From assembly GCF_003289955.1 (NCBI RefSeq), contig NZ_QLZR01000003.1:310001-374000 (forward strand): a stretch of DNA of 64,000 nt, written 5' to 3'. This document shows positions 17,241-26,634 of the stretch, piece after piece (the stretch's first letter is position 1; each line of letters starts with the position of its first letter). This DNA is from Planococcus halotolerans. GTDB taxonomy: Bacteria > Bacillota > Bacilli > Bacillales_A > Planococcaceae. The translations under genes and the position numbers were made by a program. The notes beneath the pieces are model-generated. The model was not told the origin of the DNA, searched no databases, and was given only the letters and a program-made list of their open reading frames with translations.

Positions 17241-19215
17241 CCGTTTTTTCTCATCTTTGGCACTGCGCAATATCAAGTCGAATAAACAATTGTATATTCC
17301 TTTTCTTCTATCATCCACTGCAATCATCGCCATGTTTTTCCTGATGGTTTCACTGATGACCAATCGTTTTGTGCAGGAGCGTTCAAGTTCACTTCCGACT
17401 CTTTTCATGATCGGCGTTGTGGTGATCGGAATATTCTCGGTGATATTTATCCTCTACACGAACAGCTTTTTGATCAAACGGCGTAAAAAAGAAATAGGAC
17501 TATACGGAATTCTTGGATTGGAAAAAAAGCATGTAGCAAAAATCCTGTTTTTTGAATCGTTGTTTTCCAGTCTATTGAGTATTGCAGCCGGTTTGCTCAC
17601 AGGATTGCTTTTCGGACGTCTTGTATTCATGCTGCTGAATTTTATGCTGAGGATGCCGAATAACATTATGTATACGACATCCCTGCTGAGTGTGGGCGTA
17701 ACCATTGCTCTGTTCACGGTGATTTTTGGACTGACATACCTGTATAACGTCAGTCAGTTTACATTCGCCAATCCCATCAAATTACTGAAAGGCAAACAGG
17801 AAGGGGAAAAAGAGCCGAAGGGTTCACTGATTCTTTTCATCCTGTCGCTGATCTTTTTGGGATGGGGATATGGAATATCCATTACAATCCCGGATCCGCT
17901 CGCTGCCATTGAAAAGTTCTTCCTTGCTGTACTGCTGGTGATTATCGGAACGTATCTATTGTTTATTTCAGGTTCGATCTTTATCTTGAAAGCGCTGAAA
18001 AATAATAAACGCATCTATTATCGTCCAGGCGCTTTTATCTCCATATCAGGTATGCTATACAGGATGAAACAGAATGCTGTCGGTCTTGCGAATATCTGTA
18101 TATTGGCTTCTATGGTCATTATTGCTGTGTCCACGACAGTTACGATTTATCTGGGTTCAGAGGAAACTCTGGAAAACCGTTACCCTTACGAACATAATAT
18201 AAAGTTGTTCGGGGACATGGATAACGTGGCAGAGATGAATAACAGATTTTTTGAACTGCAAGATGAAGTTCTTGCCTTAACGGAAGAAAAGGGACTGGAA
18301 GTTACCGAAATGGAAAGTTACCGCTATGAAAGTTTTTTCGGTAAGCTTGAAGACGGCAGTTTCGTTTTTGAACAGAGCTCGGCAGATGGAACTCTGCCCA
18401 TATTGATGATGGCGATTCCGCTTGAAGATTTTAATGAGATGGCTGGGGAAAACTATTCATTGGAAGACGACGAAGCCTTGTTTTACCATTCAACTAAAAC
18501 CTATGAAAAAGAAGAGCTTGCGATCGGCAATAAAAGCTATAGACTGACTGAAATCGAAAACGAATTCAGTGCAGACATGGCATTAACAGAATCGATTGCG
18601 ATAGTGGTGCCGGATGTATCACACCTGCTCGATTTCCGTGAAGCCTATATGGAACAATTTCCTGAATCGACCCATATTACAATCGACGCGGAAATCGGCT
18701 GGAACACGGAAGGAACGGAAGAGCAGGAGGAAGCTCTTATTGAACAATTGAGGAGTGAGTACAGTTTCAGTTCAGAAAACGACGGGCTTTATAATTCAAG
18801 AGATGTCCAACGCGAAGAATGGTATAGCGTAAATGGAGGCTTCCTGTTCCTCGGTGTTTTCCTGGGATTGCTGTTCACGCTTGGCACCTTGTTGATCACA
18901 TACTTCAAACAAGTATCCGAAGGTTTCGATGACCGCGGAAAATTCCAGATTATGCAGAAAGTCGGACTCGACGAAGAGATGATTAAAGAGTCTACGCGGT
19001 CACAGATTGTCTGGATGTTCCTGTTGCCGATTGTGATTGCCACCATCCACGTCAGCTTTGCCTATCCTATTGTGCGGAAGTTACTGATGATTTTCGGCGT
19101 CACCAATGATATGACATGGCTGCTGACATTCATTGCAGTGGTTATCGCCTTTGCAGCGATTTACTGGATGATTTACCGTGTAACTTCAAGAGTTTATTAC
19201 AGCATTGTGAAATAA
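17233..19215 (+). CDS. FtsX-type ABC permease (BceB-like)
   Basis: About 660 residues. N-terminal hydrophobic helices, four segments in roughly 15-180 and more up to 310, are followed by a long hydrophilic extracellular domain (about 320-520), then three C-terminal helices: the BceB arrangement of ten helices with a large loop between 7 and 8. That loop is thought to bind the peptide or the lipid II-cycle target. The end of the ATPase gene overlaps ATG 17233; GGTGAG precedes it. Drug specificity (bacitracin, nisin or other) cannot be read from sequence. Confidence 0.9.
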   Translation: MNNRFFSSLALRNIKSNKQLYIPFLLSSTAIIAMFFLMVSLMTNRFVQERSSSLPTLFMIGVVVIGIFSVIFILYTNSFLIKRRKKEIGLYGILGLEKKHVAKILFFESLFSSLLSIAAGLLTGLLFGRLVFMLLNFMLRMPNNIMYTTSLLSVGVTIALFTVIFGLTYLYNVSQFTFANPIKLLKGKQEGEKEPKGSLILFILSLIFLGWGYGISITIPDPLAAIEKFFLAVLLVIIGTYLLFISGSIFILKALKNNKRIYYRPGAFISISGMLYRMKQNAVGLANICILASMVIIAVSTTVTIYLGSEETLENRYPYEHNIKLFGDMDNVAEMNNRFFELQDEVLALTEEKGLEVTEMESYRYESFFGKLEDGSFVFEQSSADGTLPILMMAIPLEDFNEMAGENYSLEDDEALFYHSTKTYEKEELAIGNKSYRLTEIENEFSADMALTESIAIVVPDVSHLLDFREAYMEQFPESTHITIDAEIGWNTEGTEEQEEALIEQLRSEYSFSSENDGLYNSRDVQREEWYSVNGGFLFLGVFLGLLFTLGTLLITYFKQVSEGFDDRGKFQIMQKVGLDEEMIKESTRSQIVWMFLLPIVIATIHVSFAYPIVRKLLMIFGVTNDMTWLLTFIAVVIAFAAIYWMIYRVTSRVYYSIVK

Positions 19216-19218
19216 TAT

Positions 19219-19260
19219 AAACCAATCATTGAAATTAAATTTTCAATGATTGGTTTTTTA
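19219..19260 (+). terminator. Terminator of the Bce-like operon
   Basis: A perfect 16-bp stem (AAACCAATCATTGAAA with its complement, loop TTAAAT) runs into a T run. Confidence 0.9.
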
Positions 19261-19378
19261 TTTGTAACGAGCTTTCTTTGCATAGAACCGTTATTTCTGG
19301 GAACTTCCTTAGAGGATTGACGTATAACATTGGAGAGAGAATATAAAGAAACGCATTTCAGATTTAAGGAGAGATGAC

Positions 19379-20056
19379 ATGGAACACAATTGGCAAACAG
19401 CTGTTAGCGCCTTGGCAGAAATTAAAGTCACTGCAAGTTTTGATAACGAACCTGTGCTAATTGAAGGCATAGCGGAAGGGTTTCGCTGTGTAGGTGTTGG
19501 TACGGATGCAGCAGTATTCCAATCCCGAGCGGCGCCGGAATATGCTTTCAAAATATATGCGGAAGGGAAGCGGGATAAACTCGAAGCGGAAGCGGAAGTT
19601 TATGCCCGTATCGGTTCGTCTGTATATTTTTCGTATTGTTATGGAGTAGCCGACCGTCTCCTCGTCCTGAAATACGAGGAAGGTCCAACTTTGTTTGATT
19701 GTCTGCTGCAGGGAATTTATATACCTGAACAGGTGATTCAGGATGTTGAAGATGCAAGGGAATACATCCGGCAACTCGGTTTAAATCCCAGGGACATCCA
19801 TTTGAAGAATATTTTACTGCAGGATGGGCGGGCTAAACTAATTGATGTCTCTGAATATATCAAACCTGGCAACGATTTCCGATGGGAACATCTGAAAAAA
19901 ACTTACGAGGAATACTATCCGATTATCGAAGGGACACCTATGCCTTTCTGGCTGCTTGAAACGATTCGCAAATGGTACCATCATTGGAATCGCTATTCGG
20001 CTACATTCGATGGATTCATGCGCATTGTTTCTGAACAATTAAATTATAGGAAGTAG
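19379..20056 (+). CDS. Protein-kinase-like fold protein (YrzF-like)
   Basis: 225 residues. A kinase-like core is visible: VGVGTDAAVFQS as glycine loop, AFKIY with the ATP-binding Lys near 59, NPRDIHLKNILL as catalytic loop (RD-HLKN in place of HRDLKPxN), and LIDVSEY where DFG would be. This resembles small bacterial kinases of the YrzF/RIO type; substrate unknown. AAGGAG precedes the ATG. A possible promoter is TTGACG (19317) with TATAAA (19342), spacing 19, wider than ideal. Confidence 0.72.
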   Translation: MEHNWQTAVSALAEIKVTASFDNEPVLIEGIAEGFRCVGVGTDAAVFQSRAAPEYAFKIYAEGKRDKLEAEAEVYARIGSSVYFSYCYGVADRLLVLKYEEGPTLFDCLLQGIYIPEQVIQDVEDAREYIRQLGLNPRDIHLKNILLQDGRAKLIDVSEYIKPGNDFRWEHLKKTYEEYYPIIEGTPMPFWLLETIRKWYHHWNRYSATFDGFMRIVSEQLNYRK

Positions 20057-20176
20057 AGAGAATGTCTTTTAATATTTTGAATAGAGTATACCTTGAAGAA
20101 TTATTTCATCGGCAAAGATGTGCAGGAAAGAGAAAGGGGCTAAGCGAATACAGTAGATAAGAAAGGACGTGGCCCG

Positions 20177-20692
20177 ATGCCTTCAGCCGGAATCTGGATC
20201 AGGCTAAAAGCTTTCACACTGGATTATCTGTGGGTATTCCTTTATCTCTGTTTGGTTGTGCTGATTACAATGGTTGCAGCGCCTGATATCCAGGGCTATT
20301 TCAACGGTTCGGTGTGGGTTGCGCAATTGACCGGATTTCTTCTGGTGACTTTGCCGGTTTCCCTGTATTTTGCGATAGGCGACTCTGTTTTGTTTAAAGG
20401 CACATATGGAAAAAGGAAAATGGGGATTCAAGTTGTGAATGTACATGGACAACCGATAGGTATCTTACGTTCTGCTATCAGAGTGATACTCAAATTCTTG
20501 CCTTGGGAATTATCGCATTTTCTCGTCTATCGGCTGGTCAGTCTCAGTGAAGGCGAATTCCCCTTGTATCTTATGTTGATTGGCTCATTGGTTTATCTAT
20601 TGATTTTCATTTATATCCTGACAGCCATTTTCTCAAAAGAAAACCGGTCGCTCTATGACAGGTTGAGTGGAACAGCAGTAGTATGCAAATGA
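20177..20692 (+). CDS. RDD family membrane protein
   Basis: 171 residues, four hydrophobic helices. WIRLKAFTLDYLWVFL holds the R..D signature, FKGTYGKRKMGIQVV the central conserved turn, and SLYDRLSGTAVV the C-terminal motif of the RDD family. Role unknown; some RDD proteins are proposed ion exchangers. AAAGGA lies 10 bases before the ATG. Confidence 0.85.
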   Translation: MPSAGIWIRLKAFTLDYLWVFLYLCLVVLITMVAAPDIQGYFNGSVWVAQLTGFLLVTLPVSLYFAIGDSVLFKGTYGKRKMGIQVVNVHGQPIGILRSAIRVILKFLPWELSHFLVYRLVSLSEGEFPLYLMLIGSLVYLLIFIYILTAIFSKENRSLYDRLSGTAVVCK

Positions 20693-20756
20693 AAAGAAAC
20701 AGTTGCAGCATTCGGTATTGGATTGTCAGGATCTAAAAATGGACGGAGGAAGGGAA

Positions 20757-21377
20757 ATGGAAGTGCAGGAAGTTTTGTTTGTAATATTGGAGCAATATGC
20801 AGACTGGGAAGCCGCAGCAATAGCAGCTGCACTGAATGAAGACCCGGAACATGGAGAAAAAAAGAAGTACATTGTTAAGACAGTGTCGCTTGACGGGGAA
20901 CCGGTGACTTCAATAGGAGGATTCAAAGTGCTTCCGGATTATTCAGTGGATACCGCTCCGGAAGATTTTGCCGGTTTGATATTGATCGGCGGGAATTCAT
21001 GGAGAAAAGAAGAGAGCCGAAGAGTGGTTGAATTGGTGGAAAGAGCACAGCAGAAAGATATTGTGGTGGGAGCCATCTGCGCTGCGACTGTATTTTTGGG
21101 GATGAATGGAAAGCTGAACTCGGCTCAGCATACGAGCAACCAACTGGAGAAATTGAAAGAAGCGGCAGGCGGCAACTACACAGCGGAACAGAATTACCTG
21201 GAGCAGCAGGCAGTAAGGGACGGAAAGCTTGTTACAGCCAATGGCTCGGCATACTTGGACTTCGGCAGGGAGATTCTTTATGCATTAAATGCGGCGCCGG
21301 ACGAAGAAATTGAAGAGTGGTACAGCTTTTTCAAAAAGGGATATCATGAATTCATGAAAGAGAAAAGCGGTCAGTGA
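20757..21377 (+). CDS. DJ-1/PfpI family protein (class I glutamine amidotransferase-like)
   Basis: About 206 residues. VLFVILEQYADWEAAAIAAAL at the N-terminus, GLILIGGNSW and the nucleophile elbow VGAICAAT (Cys near 107) mark a DJ-1/PfpI protein, close to the YoaZ type. Members act as chaperone, protease or glyoxalase; none can be assigned. In-frame start 20703 lacks a site; GGAGG precedes ATG 20757. It lies 64 bases behind the RDD gene and ends at a strong terminator. Confidence 0.85.
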   Translation: MEVQEVLFVILEQYADWEAAAIAAALNEDPEHGEKKKYIVKTVSLDGEPVTSIGGFKVLPDYSVDTAPEDFAGLILIGGNSWRKEESRRVVELVERAQQKDIVVGAICAATVFLGMNGKLNSAQHTSNQLEKLKEAAGGNYTAEQNYLEQQAVRDGKLVTANGSAYLDFGREILYALNAAPDEEIEEWYSFFKKGYHEFMKEKSGQ

Positions 21378-21399
21378 AAATGCATAAAGCAGAAATTTA

Positions 21400-21436
21400 A
21401 AAACGTCACCGGGGAGAAAACCGGTGACGTTTTTTA
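21400..21436 (+). terminator. Terminator of the DJ-1 gene
   Basis: AAACGTCACCGG pairs with CCGGTGACGTTT around an 8-base loop; five or more T follow. Confidence 0.9.
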
Positions 21437-21554
21437 TCTTACATAATTTGATAATTTATTAGGCTTATTAATATATATTCAAGTGAATTTCAGATGTATT
21501 ATTTTTGGTAATACTGGTAAACTATTCAGGAACTAAAAATTTAGGAGTTGTATT

Positions 21555-22676
21555 ATGGGGGATTTACTGTTTTTCTTTTTGGAAAATATGGCGCTGATTA
21601 TAGCGCTTATGTATTTGGCGATAAAATCAAAAGAAGCCATATTATTGGATTGGACTGATCCATTTAAACAGCGCATCATTATTTCAGCATTTTTTGGCTT
21701 TCTGACATTTTCAATTATGTATAATCCATTCATATATGAAGGGATGCGGCTCGACTTGCGAGAAGTGCCAATTTTTTTTATTTCTTATGTAGGGGGATGG
21801 CAATACGGGGTGCTTTCAGCAATTCTGCCAACTGCTTTTCGTGCATATCTGGGCGGGCCAACTATGGTGGTTGGGATTCTGCAAGCCATTTTGCTGCCGA
21901 TACTAGTCGGCAGCCTATTCCATGACCGGAAGCGCAAAGACCAGTTTTTCGGGATTCTGAACATAAGGAAGATGCTGATTGCATTTGTTGTTTATGAAGC
22001 GATAAAGTCAGTTTGGATGATTGTCTCAACTCCTGTAAATCTGCTGATTGTTGTCGGTATGTTCATTTTTGCAATGGTGGCTGTATTTTCAATGGCTTTG
22101 ATTCTTAATGGAGAAAATCGAAGCACATTACTGAAGGAGGAACTCGAGTTTTATTCGAATCGGGATCCCATGACCCAATTGCCGAATATCCGATTTTTTA
22201 AAAATAATGTGGCCAACCTTGTCGACAAGCAGCTGCCGATGGCAATTGTAATGCTGGATGTTGATTACTTTAAAATTTACAATGACACACATGGCCATCA
22301 AAAAGGTGATGCCGTATTGCGGTCCGTCGCACAGATTCTGATGGATTCTACAAGAAAAGAAGATTTTGTCGCCCGTTATGGCGGAGAGGAATTCATCTGC
22401 TGTCTTGTATCACCGAATGATGTGCATGAAGCTGAGGAAATGGCTGATCGTATTCGGAAGAATATCCAGGAATTCCATTTCGAAGGTGAAGAGCAGCAGC
22501 CGGAGGGTGTTCTGACAGTGTCGATAGGAGTAAGTTATACTAAAGGTGGAGCGCCGCTTGAGGAAATGATTGAAGAAGCGGACCAGTCTCTGTACCAATC
22601 AAAACGGCAAGGACGTAACCGCATAACCGTTTTTCCCGGCATCATGGTAGAATCCAATGACAAGGTGTTTAACTGA
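21555..22676 (+). CDS. Membrane diguanylate cyclase (5TMR-LYT sensor plus GGDEF)
   Basis: 373 residues. Five to six membrane helices fill about 1-190, matching the 5TM-5TMR_LYT sensor of DgcK/YhcK-type proteins, then a GGDEF domain. The active site is GGEEF at 276-280, DVDYFKIYND is intact, and an inhibitory RxxD (RKED, 267-270) stands exactly five residues before GGEEF, so product feedback is expected. It should make c-di-GMP at the membrane. AGGAG precedes the ATG. The EAL protein at 54.0-55.2 kb is a possible partner. Confidence 0.92.
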   Translation: MGDLLFFFLENMALIIALMYLAIKSKEAILLDWTDPFKQRIIISAFFGFLTFSIMYNPFIYEGMRLDLREVPIFFISYVGGWQYGVLSAILPTAFRAYLGGPTMVVGILQAILLPILVGSLFHDRKRKDQFFGILNIRKMLIAFVVYEAIKSVWMIVSTPVNLLIVVGMFIFAMVAVFSMALILNGENRSTLLKEELEFYSNRDPMTQLPNIRFFKNNVANLVDKQLPMAIVMLDVDYFKIYNDTHGHQKGDAVLRSVAQILMDSTRKEDFVARYGGEEFICCLVSPNDVHEAEEMADRIRKNIQEFHFEGEEQQPEGVLTVSIGVSYTKGGAPLEEMIEEADQSLYQSKRQGRNRITVFPGIMVESNDKVFN

Positions 22677-22689
22677 AGGAGGATGACGC

Positions 22690-23106
22690 ATGAAACGATT
22701 AATGAAGAAACGCATCAAAGCGATGGCGATTGACACAGCAATCACAATGGGAGTCTCTGCTGCGCTGGAACCGTTGTTCAGAAACAAATTGAAAGACAAA
22801 ATGGCCTATGACGCAATTGCGCCGTCGCTTATATTTTGGGGACTTGAATATGCGCAGATGCGTATGAGCGGACAAACAATCGGGCATAAAGTTGCGGGTA
22901 TTGTCATCGATACGACAGACGGCAGTGCAATGAGCTCCGAACAGATTTTGAAAAGGCTGATTCACCGTGATTCCATCAGCACGATCTCATATTTAAGAGA
23001 CCGGGGAAAATACGATTTCTATGAAGGCACCAAATTGCCGCATGATTTGTATGCAAACACAGTGGTGAAAGAATACATCAAAGAAAACATGGAACCAAAA
23101 TTATAA
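22690..23106 (+). CDS. Short RDD-family protein
   Basis: 138 residues. KRLMKKRIKAMAIDTAITMG carries R..D in the first helix, and SGQTIGHKVAGIVIDTTDG is the RDD central motif. It is shorter than usual, with fewer clear helices. GAAGGAGGATG leads into the ATG, 13 bases after the cyclase stop, so it is probably co-transcribed with the cyclase. Confidence 0.75.
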   Translation: MKRLMKKRIKAMAIDTAITMGVSAALEPLFRNKLKDKMAYDAIAPSLIFWGLEYAQMRMSGQTIGHKVAGIVIDTTDGSAMSSEQILKRLIHRDSISTISYLRDRGKYDFYEGTKLPHDLYANTVVKEYIKENMEPKL

Positions 23107-23107
23107 A

Positions 23108-23144
23108 AAGGAAGCAATTCGCCAGGCGAATTGCTTCCTTTTTT
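23108..23144. terminator. Terminator between cyclase/RDD operon and the EamA gene
   Basis: AAGGAAGCAATTCGCC pairs with GGCGAATTGCTTCCTT with almost no loop; a T run follows on the plus strand. Confidence 0.85.
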
Positions 23145-23160
23145 CTCTTGCTTCAGTTTT

Positions 23161-24066
23161 TCAGGCTTCCGCAATTTCTCCGGATAATACTTTCTTTTTG
23201 CGGCCCAGTGCATTAACGAGCATGACTCCTGCAATTGCAATGACACCGCCAATGAGCGAAAGTCCAGTAGGCAATTCATGGAGCCACATCCAGGAAACCA
23301 CAATGGCTACAGCCGGTTCAAGGTAGATCACACTGGATACCGAGCTGGCATTTGCCAGTGACAACGCCGTTGCCCAGGTCACATAGGCGATTGCGGCAGG
23401 AAAGATGCCGACGTAAAGAGTCGCCAGATGCGCTTCCAGTGTCGCATTTTGTAAAGTCGTCATCAAGCCAGGTGAAAAGATGAAGAACGGCAGTGTGCCA
23501 GCCCACGTGAAATAAGCGGTCAACTCTATAGCCGTGTATTTTTTTAATAACGGTTTCTGGAATACAAAGAAAGCAGCGGAAGCGAAAGCGGCAATCACCA
23601 CTAGCAGCGCGCCGTTCGTCAATGTCAGTGCGCCACCGTTAGATCCGAAGGCGATACAGATAATACCGATGAAACCAACGCCCATACCAAGCCAGCCGAT
23701 CCGGGTCAAACGTTCTTTTAAAACAACTGCAGCGATCAAAGCCGTGAAAATCGGGCCGGATCCGACCAGCATGCCGGCGGTTCCAGCAGAGATGGTCTCC
23801 ATACCGAATGTCACGAAGATATGATAGACGCTGATGCCAATCCATCCAAGGACCAGCAGGCGCAGAATATCACCTTTGTGGGGAAGCTGAAATTTTACTC
23901 CTGGCCATAATGCGTATACAAGAAACAAAAGGGAAGCAATCAGAAACCGGACAAGGACATTTTGGCCTGTATCATATCCGCCCTGAAGGCCAACGCGGAT
24001 TGCCGCAAACGATGAACCCCATATCACTACTGAAAATAATGCCAAAGAAAATGCTTTTGCGTTCAT
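23161..24066 (-). CDS. EamA (DMT) family transporter
   Basis: About 301 residues, ten hydrophobic helices in two EamA repeats. SVVIWGSSFAAIRVGL at the start and LEPAVAIVVSWMWLHELPTGLSLIGGVIAIAGV at the end are typical. DMT exporters move amino acids or metabolites out; cargo unknown. CGGAGGAG lies before ATG 24066, preferred over the in-frame start at 24087. A promoter with perfect TATAAT lies upstream. Confidence 0.9.
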   Translation of the reverse strand: MNAKAFSLALFSVVIWGSSFAAIRVGLQGGYDTGQNVLVRFLIASLLFLVYALWPGVKFQLPHKGDILRLLVLGWIGISVYHIFVTFGMETISAGTAGMLVGSGPIFTALIAAVVLKERLTRIGWLGMGVGFIGIICIAFGSNGGALTLTNGALLVVIAAFASAAFFVFQKPLLKKYTAIELTAYFTWAGTLPFFIFSPGLMTTLQNATLEAHLATLYVGIFPAAIAYVTWATALSLANASSVSSVIYLEPAVAIVVSWMWLHELPTGLSLIGGVIAIAGVMLVNALGRKKKVLSGEIAEA

Positions 24067-24140
24067 AAATTCTCCTCCGTCAGCCATTCAGCCAAATACA
24101 GAATAGCTATTCCATCTGCAGTAATAAACAGACAGATTCT

Positions 24141-24169
24141 ATTATATTCTTTTAAAGGCGGAAAGTCAG
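24141..24169 (-). promoter_or_regulatory. Promoter of the EamA gene
   Basis: On the minus strand CTGACT (24169-24164) and TATAAT (24146-24141) are 17 bases apart, about 75 bases before the start codon. Confidence 0.6.
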
Positions 24170-24185
24170 CAGTAAAGAAAAGCGT

Positions 24186-24392
24186 AAGCGAAGAGATGGC
24201 CAAAACCTTTTTGGGCCATCTCTTTGCGACGAAGCAGCGCAGCGATGCAACGGTTTTTCATGTCTCGAAGCTAGCGAAGCGATGCAGAGACAGGAGCACG
24301 ATCAAGTGCCGTTATGTACCGCTTAAGCTGAGTCGGCTTATGACCCGAAGAGCTGGGCCGCTGGAGTCTGGACAGCGGAAAAGCACAAGCGC
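24186..24392. repeat. Composite palindromic intergenic repeat, copy 1
   Basis: It fills most of the gap between the EamA and lipoprotein genes. It opens with the hairpin AGAGATGGCC...GGCCATCTCT (24194-24233), continues through GTCTC...GAGAC (24271-24295), and includes a 45-base block (24330-24374) that recurs inverted at 26635-26679 with 3 differences. The GC-rich, hairpin-rich make-up resembles extragenic repeats common in Bacillales. An open frame across it is not credible. Confidence 0.8.
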
Positions 24393-24394
24393 AA

Positions 24395-24425
24395 TAAAAA
24401 AGCAGCCACTCCAAAGAGCGGCTGC
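24395..24425 (-). terminator. Terminator of the BsuPI lipoprotein gene
   Basis: On the minus strand GCAGCC and GGCTGC pair, with an inner CTC/GAG, and are followed by six T. Confidence 0.8.
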
Positions 24426-24432
24426 ATCGATT

Positions 24433-24897
24433 TTACTCGACTGTAAATTCAGTTTCAGCTTCGTATTTCGGGCCTTCCTTCGGTGTCAGCCATGCGGTGA
24501 GCTGATAAGAACCAGGTTCCAGCTCCATTGGAGGAATTTCGAATTCATATTCCAGCTTATCACCAGGCTCCAGGGTTTCTTCGCCAAGTGCCTGTATATA
24601 CGTGCTGACAGAGGACAAGCGGTAAAGCTCATCGCCGTCTTCGTTGGAAATTGTGAAATCGTAGCGTTGCCCGCTTGTGAATTCAAAAGTCATTGTTTCT
24701 TCAGTCTGATTGTTGACTGTGTAGCGATAAAGATTATTGTCCATTTGTTCGAGCAATGCCGTCACCTCATCTTCCACGACTCCCTCGGACGAGCCGTTGC
24801 CCATATCCGGTTCGACTGTATCCGACGTTCCGCATGCTGACAAAATGAACGCCATTGACAGAAATAAGAATACGGCCAAAATTTTGTGTGCTTTCAT
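24433..24897 (-). CDS. BsuPI-domain lipoprotein
   Basis: 154 residues. Signal peptide with lipobox LSAC (Cys22). YTVNNQTEETMTFEFTSGQRYDFTISNEDGDELYRLS followed by LEPGDKLEYEFEIPP matches the BsuPI domain, first known from an intracellular protease inhibitor of B. subtilis; here it is exported and lipid-anchored, so inhibition of a surface protease or simple structural use are both open. GGGAGGG precedes the ATG. Confidence 0.87.
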   Translation of the reverse strand: MKAHKILAVFLFLSMAFILSACGTSDTVEPDMGNGSSEGVVEDEVTALLEQMDNNLYRYTVNNQTEETMTFEFTSGQRYDFTISNEDGDELYRLSSVSTYIQALGEETLEPGDKLEYEFEIPPMELEPGSYQLTAWLTPKEGPKYEAETEFTVE

Positions 24898-25012
24898 AGA
24901 TAACCCTCCCCGGTCTGAAAAATCCCTTATTGCTTTCGCTTTTCTGCTTTCCTATTTGAACGGTTGACCGGCTGAAAAGTTACAAAGGAAGCAAGAATAA
25001 TTGCCCTAAAAC

Positions 25013-25042
25013 AAAAGAGCCCCCGATTGGGAGCATCTTTTC
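25013..25042 (-). terminator. Terminator of fda
   Basis: On the minus strand an imperfect stem AAAAGATGCTCCC with GGGGGCTCTTTT runs into a T-rich tail. Confidence 0.7.
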
Positions 25043-25048
25043 ATGGAC

Positions 25049-25936
25049 TTAGGTAATTGACGCAAGGTAAATCGTTTTCACCGATTCCTGGATCATCTTG
25101 TTGAATTCTTCATCGGACTGGCTGGCATTCAAACCTTCAGACAAGCCTCTTGAGAAACTTGCAATCAAGCCTTCGTTGGCAGTCAGCTTCAAATTGGCTT
25201 CATCACGGGAATAACCGCCGGAAAGTGCAACGACGCGAACAACCCGTGGGTGTTCAATCAATTCCTTATAGAAATTATCAACTGTCGGAATCGATAGTTT
25301 TAGCATGACATTCTTGTCTTCGCTCAGCTTATCTAAGTGATTCATGAGTTCTTTTTTGAGAATCTCTTCGGATTCCGCTTTGTCTTCGCTGTGGATATTG
25401 ACTTCCGGTTCGATGATCGGTACGAGCCCGGCAGCCAGGATTTGATCAGCAACTTCGAATTGCTGTTCGACCACTTTTTTAATGCCATCAGCATTGGCTT
25501 GATTGATGACGGAACGCATTTTTGTACCGAAAACATTGCGTTCGTTAGCACGTTTCAGCAAATCGTCCAAGCCAGGATTCGGCTTCATCAGCTGAACGCC
25601 ATTTTCTTCATCCGCCAACCCTTTGTCGATTTTCAGGAAAGGAACGACACCTTTTTCATCCCAAAGATAATCCGGAGTATATTTCCCTTCCACTTTCCGG
25701 TCCATCGTGTGTTCAAACAGGATGGCGCCGATGATCGACTCGGAATTGAAGGCGGGTGCTGTTATGACGCGAGTGCGCATTTCATGGATCAGATCATACA
25801 TTTCATCTTCGTTCGAATAAGAATCCTCCGAGACACCATATTGCGCCAAGGCTTTTGGTGTACTGCCGCCGCTTTGGTCGAGCGCTGCAATAAACCCTTT
25901 TCCATTTTTCACGAATTCAAATTGTTCTTGATTCAT
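25049..25936 (-). CDS. fda: Fructose-bisphosphate aldolase class I
   Basis: 295 residues. [23 protein letters not shown] at the start, [11 protein letters not shown], and the Schiff-base Lys213 in [14 protein letters not shown] fit the short bacterial class I aldolase of staphylococci and relatives. It splits fructose-1,6-bisphosphate into dihydroxyacetone phosphate and glyceraldehyde-3-phosphate without metal. AAAGGAG precedes the ATG. It stands alone between two lipoprotein genes, and the three are bracketed by inverted copies of an intergenic repeat. Confidence 0.94.
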   Translation of the reverse strand: MNQEQFEFVKNGKGFIAALDQSGGSTPKALAQYGVSEDSYSNEDEMYDLIHEMRTRVITAPAFNSESIIGAILFEHTMDRKVEGKYTPDYLWDEKGVVPFLKIDKGLADEENGVQLMKPNPGLDDLLKRANERNVFGTKMRSVINQANADGIKKVVEQQFEVADQILAAGLVPIIEPEVNIHSEDKAESEEILKKELMNHLDKLSEDKNVMLKLSIPTVDNFYKELIEHPRVVRVVALSGGYSRDEANLKLTANEGLIASFSRGLSEGLNASQSDEEFNKMIQESVKTIYLASIT

Positions 25937-26148
25937 TTTCCCAACTCCTTTGATTAATTTGAGAGAAACTGAAGTAAAACTCTACACTGAATATTGTATC
26001 AATAAACAGTGCATTCATCAAAAATGAAAGGAGTTTAAGGAATTGGAAGCCCTATGTATGGCTGGCTTGAAATAAGGGTATTGTATAAATAGGGAACAGG
26101 CGGAACGAGAAAGCGTTCAGCTTGAAAATGAATTGACAGGAGGCAGGC

Positions 26149-26574
26149 ATGAAGAAATTATATATAATATTATTTATATTGCTAATAGGAGCTGTCCTGT
26201 CGGCATGTTCGGATGAAGCGGAAACTGCCGGGACAGACGAAGAAGCCGCAATTATACAAGTGACGAATAGTTCGGACCGCCAAATCACATCAATTGAATT
26301 GAAGCTTTATCAAAATGACATGGTGCAGGCATCTCCGACAGTTATGAATGCGGATGAGTCACTGATTGTAATGGGGGAAGCTGTTGATTTCGAGATTCTC
26401 ACACAAGATATCGATTTTAATGAACCTGTTGTGATTGAAGCGGTGGCGATGATTGATGGAGTGGAAGTGTCTGCTGGTACAACGGAACCTATGGAACTCA
26501 GCCAAGGTGAATATTATGCATTCGAACTTGCAAGGGATCCGGAACTGCAGTTCAGAGAAATACAGGAAGACTAA
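26149..26574 (+). CDS. Lipoprotein of unknown function
   Basis: 141 residues. Signal peptide with lipobox LSAC (Cys20), then an acidic linker and a domain rich in beta strands (IIQVTNSSDRQITSIELKLYQ ... GEYYAFELARD). The opening VTNSSDRQITSIELKLY recalls small Ig-like domains seen beside BsuPI proteins, but I cannot name a family. GGAGGC lies 6 bases before the ATG. Monocistronic with a strong terminator. Confidence 0.75.
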   Translation: MKKLYIILFILLIGAVLSACSDEAETAGTDEEAAIIQVTNSSDRQITSIELKLYQNDMVQASPTVMNADESLIVMGEAVDFEILTQDIDFNEPVVIEAVAMIDGVEVSAGTTEPMELSQGEYYAFELARDPELQFREIQED

Positions 26575-26594
26575 TGGGAAATTACAATAGAAAT

Positions 26595-26628
26595 AAGCCA
26601 TCGAAGATTTTCTTCGATGGCTTTTCTT
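26595..26628 (+). terminator. Terminator of the lipoprotein gene
   Basis: AAGCCATCGAAGA pairs perfectly with TCTTCGATGGCTT around a three-base loop; TTTTC follows. Confidence 0.9.
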
Positions 26629-26634
26629 ATTTAC

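Noticed and set aside
24196..24840. Plus-strand frame of 214 codons across the repeat and the BsuPI lipoprotein gene
   Set aside because: It is antisense to a gene with a lipobox and BsuPI domain, begins inside a hairpin-rich repeat and has no ribosome-binding site.
25337..25957. Long plus-strand frame antisense to fda
   Set aside because: It mirrors the aldolase coding sequence, a common shadow in biased codon usage, with no start signals and no recognisable domain.
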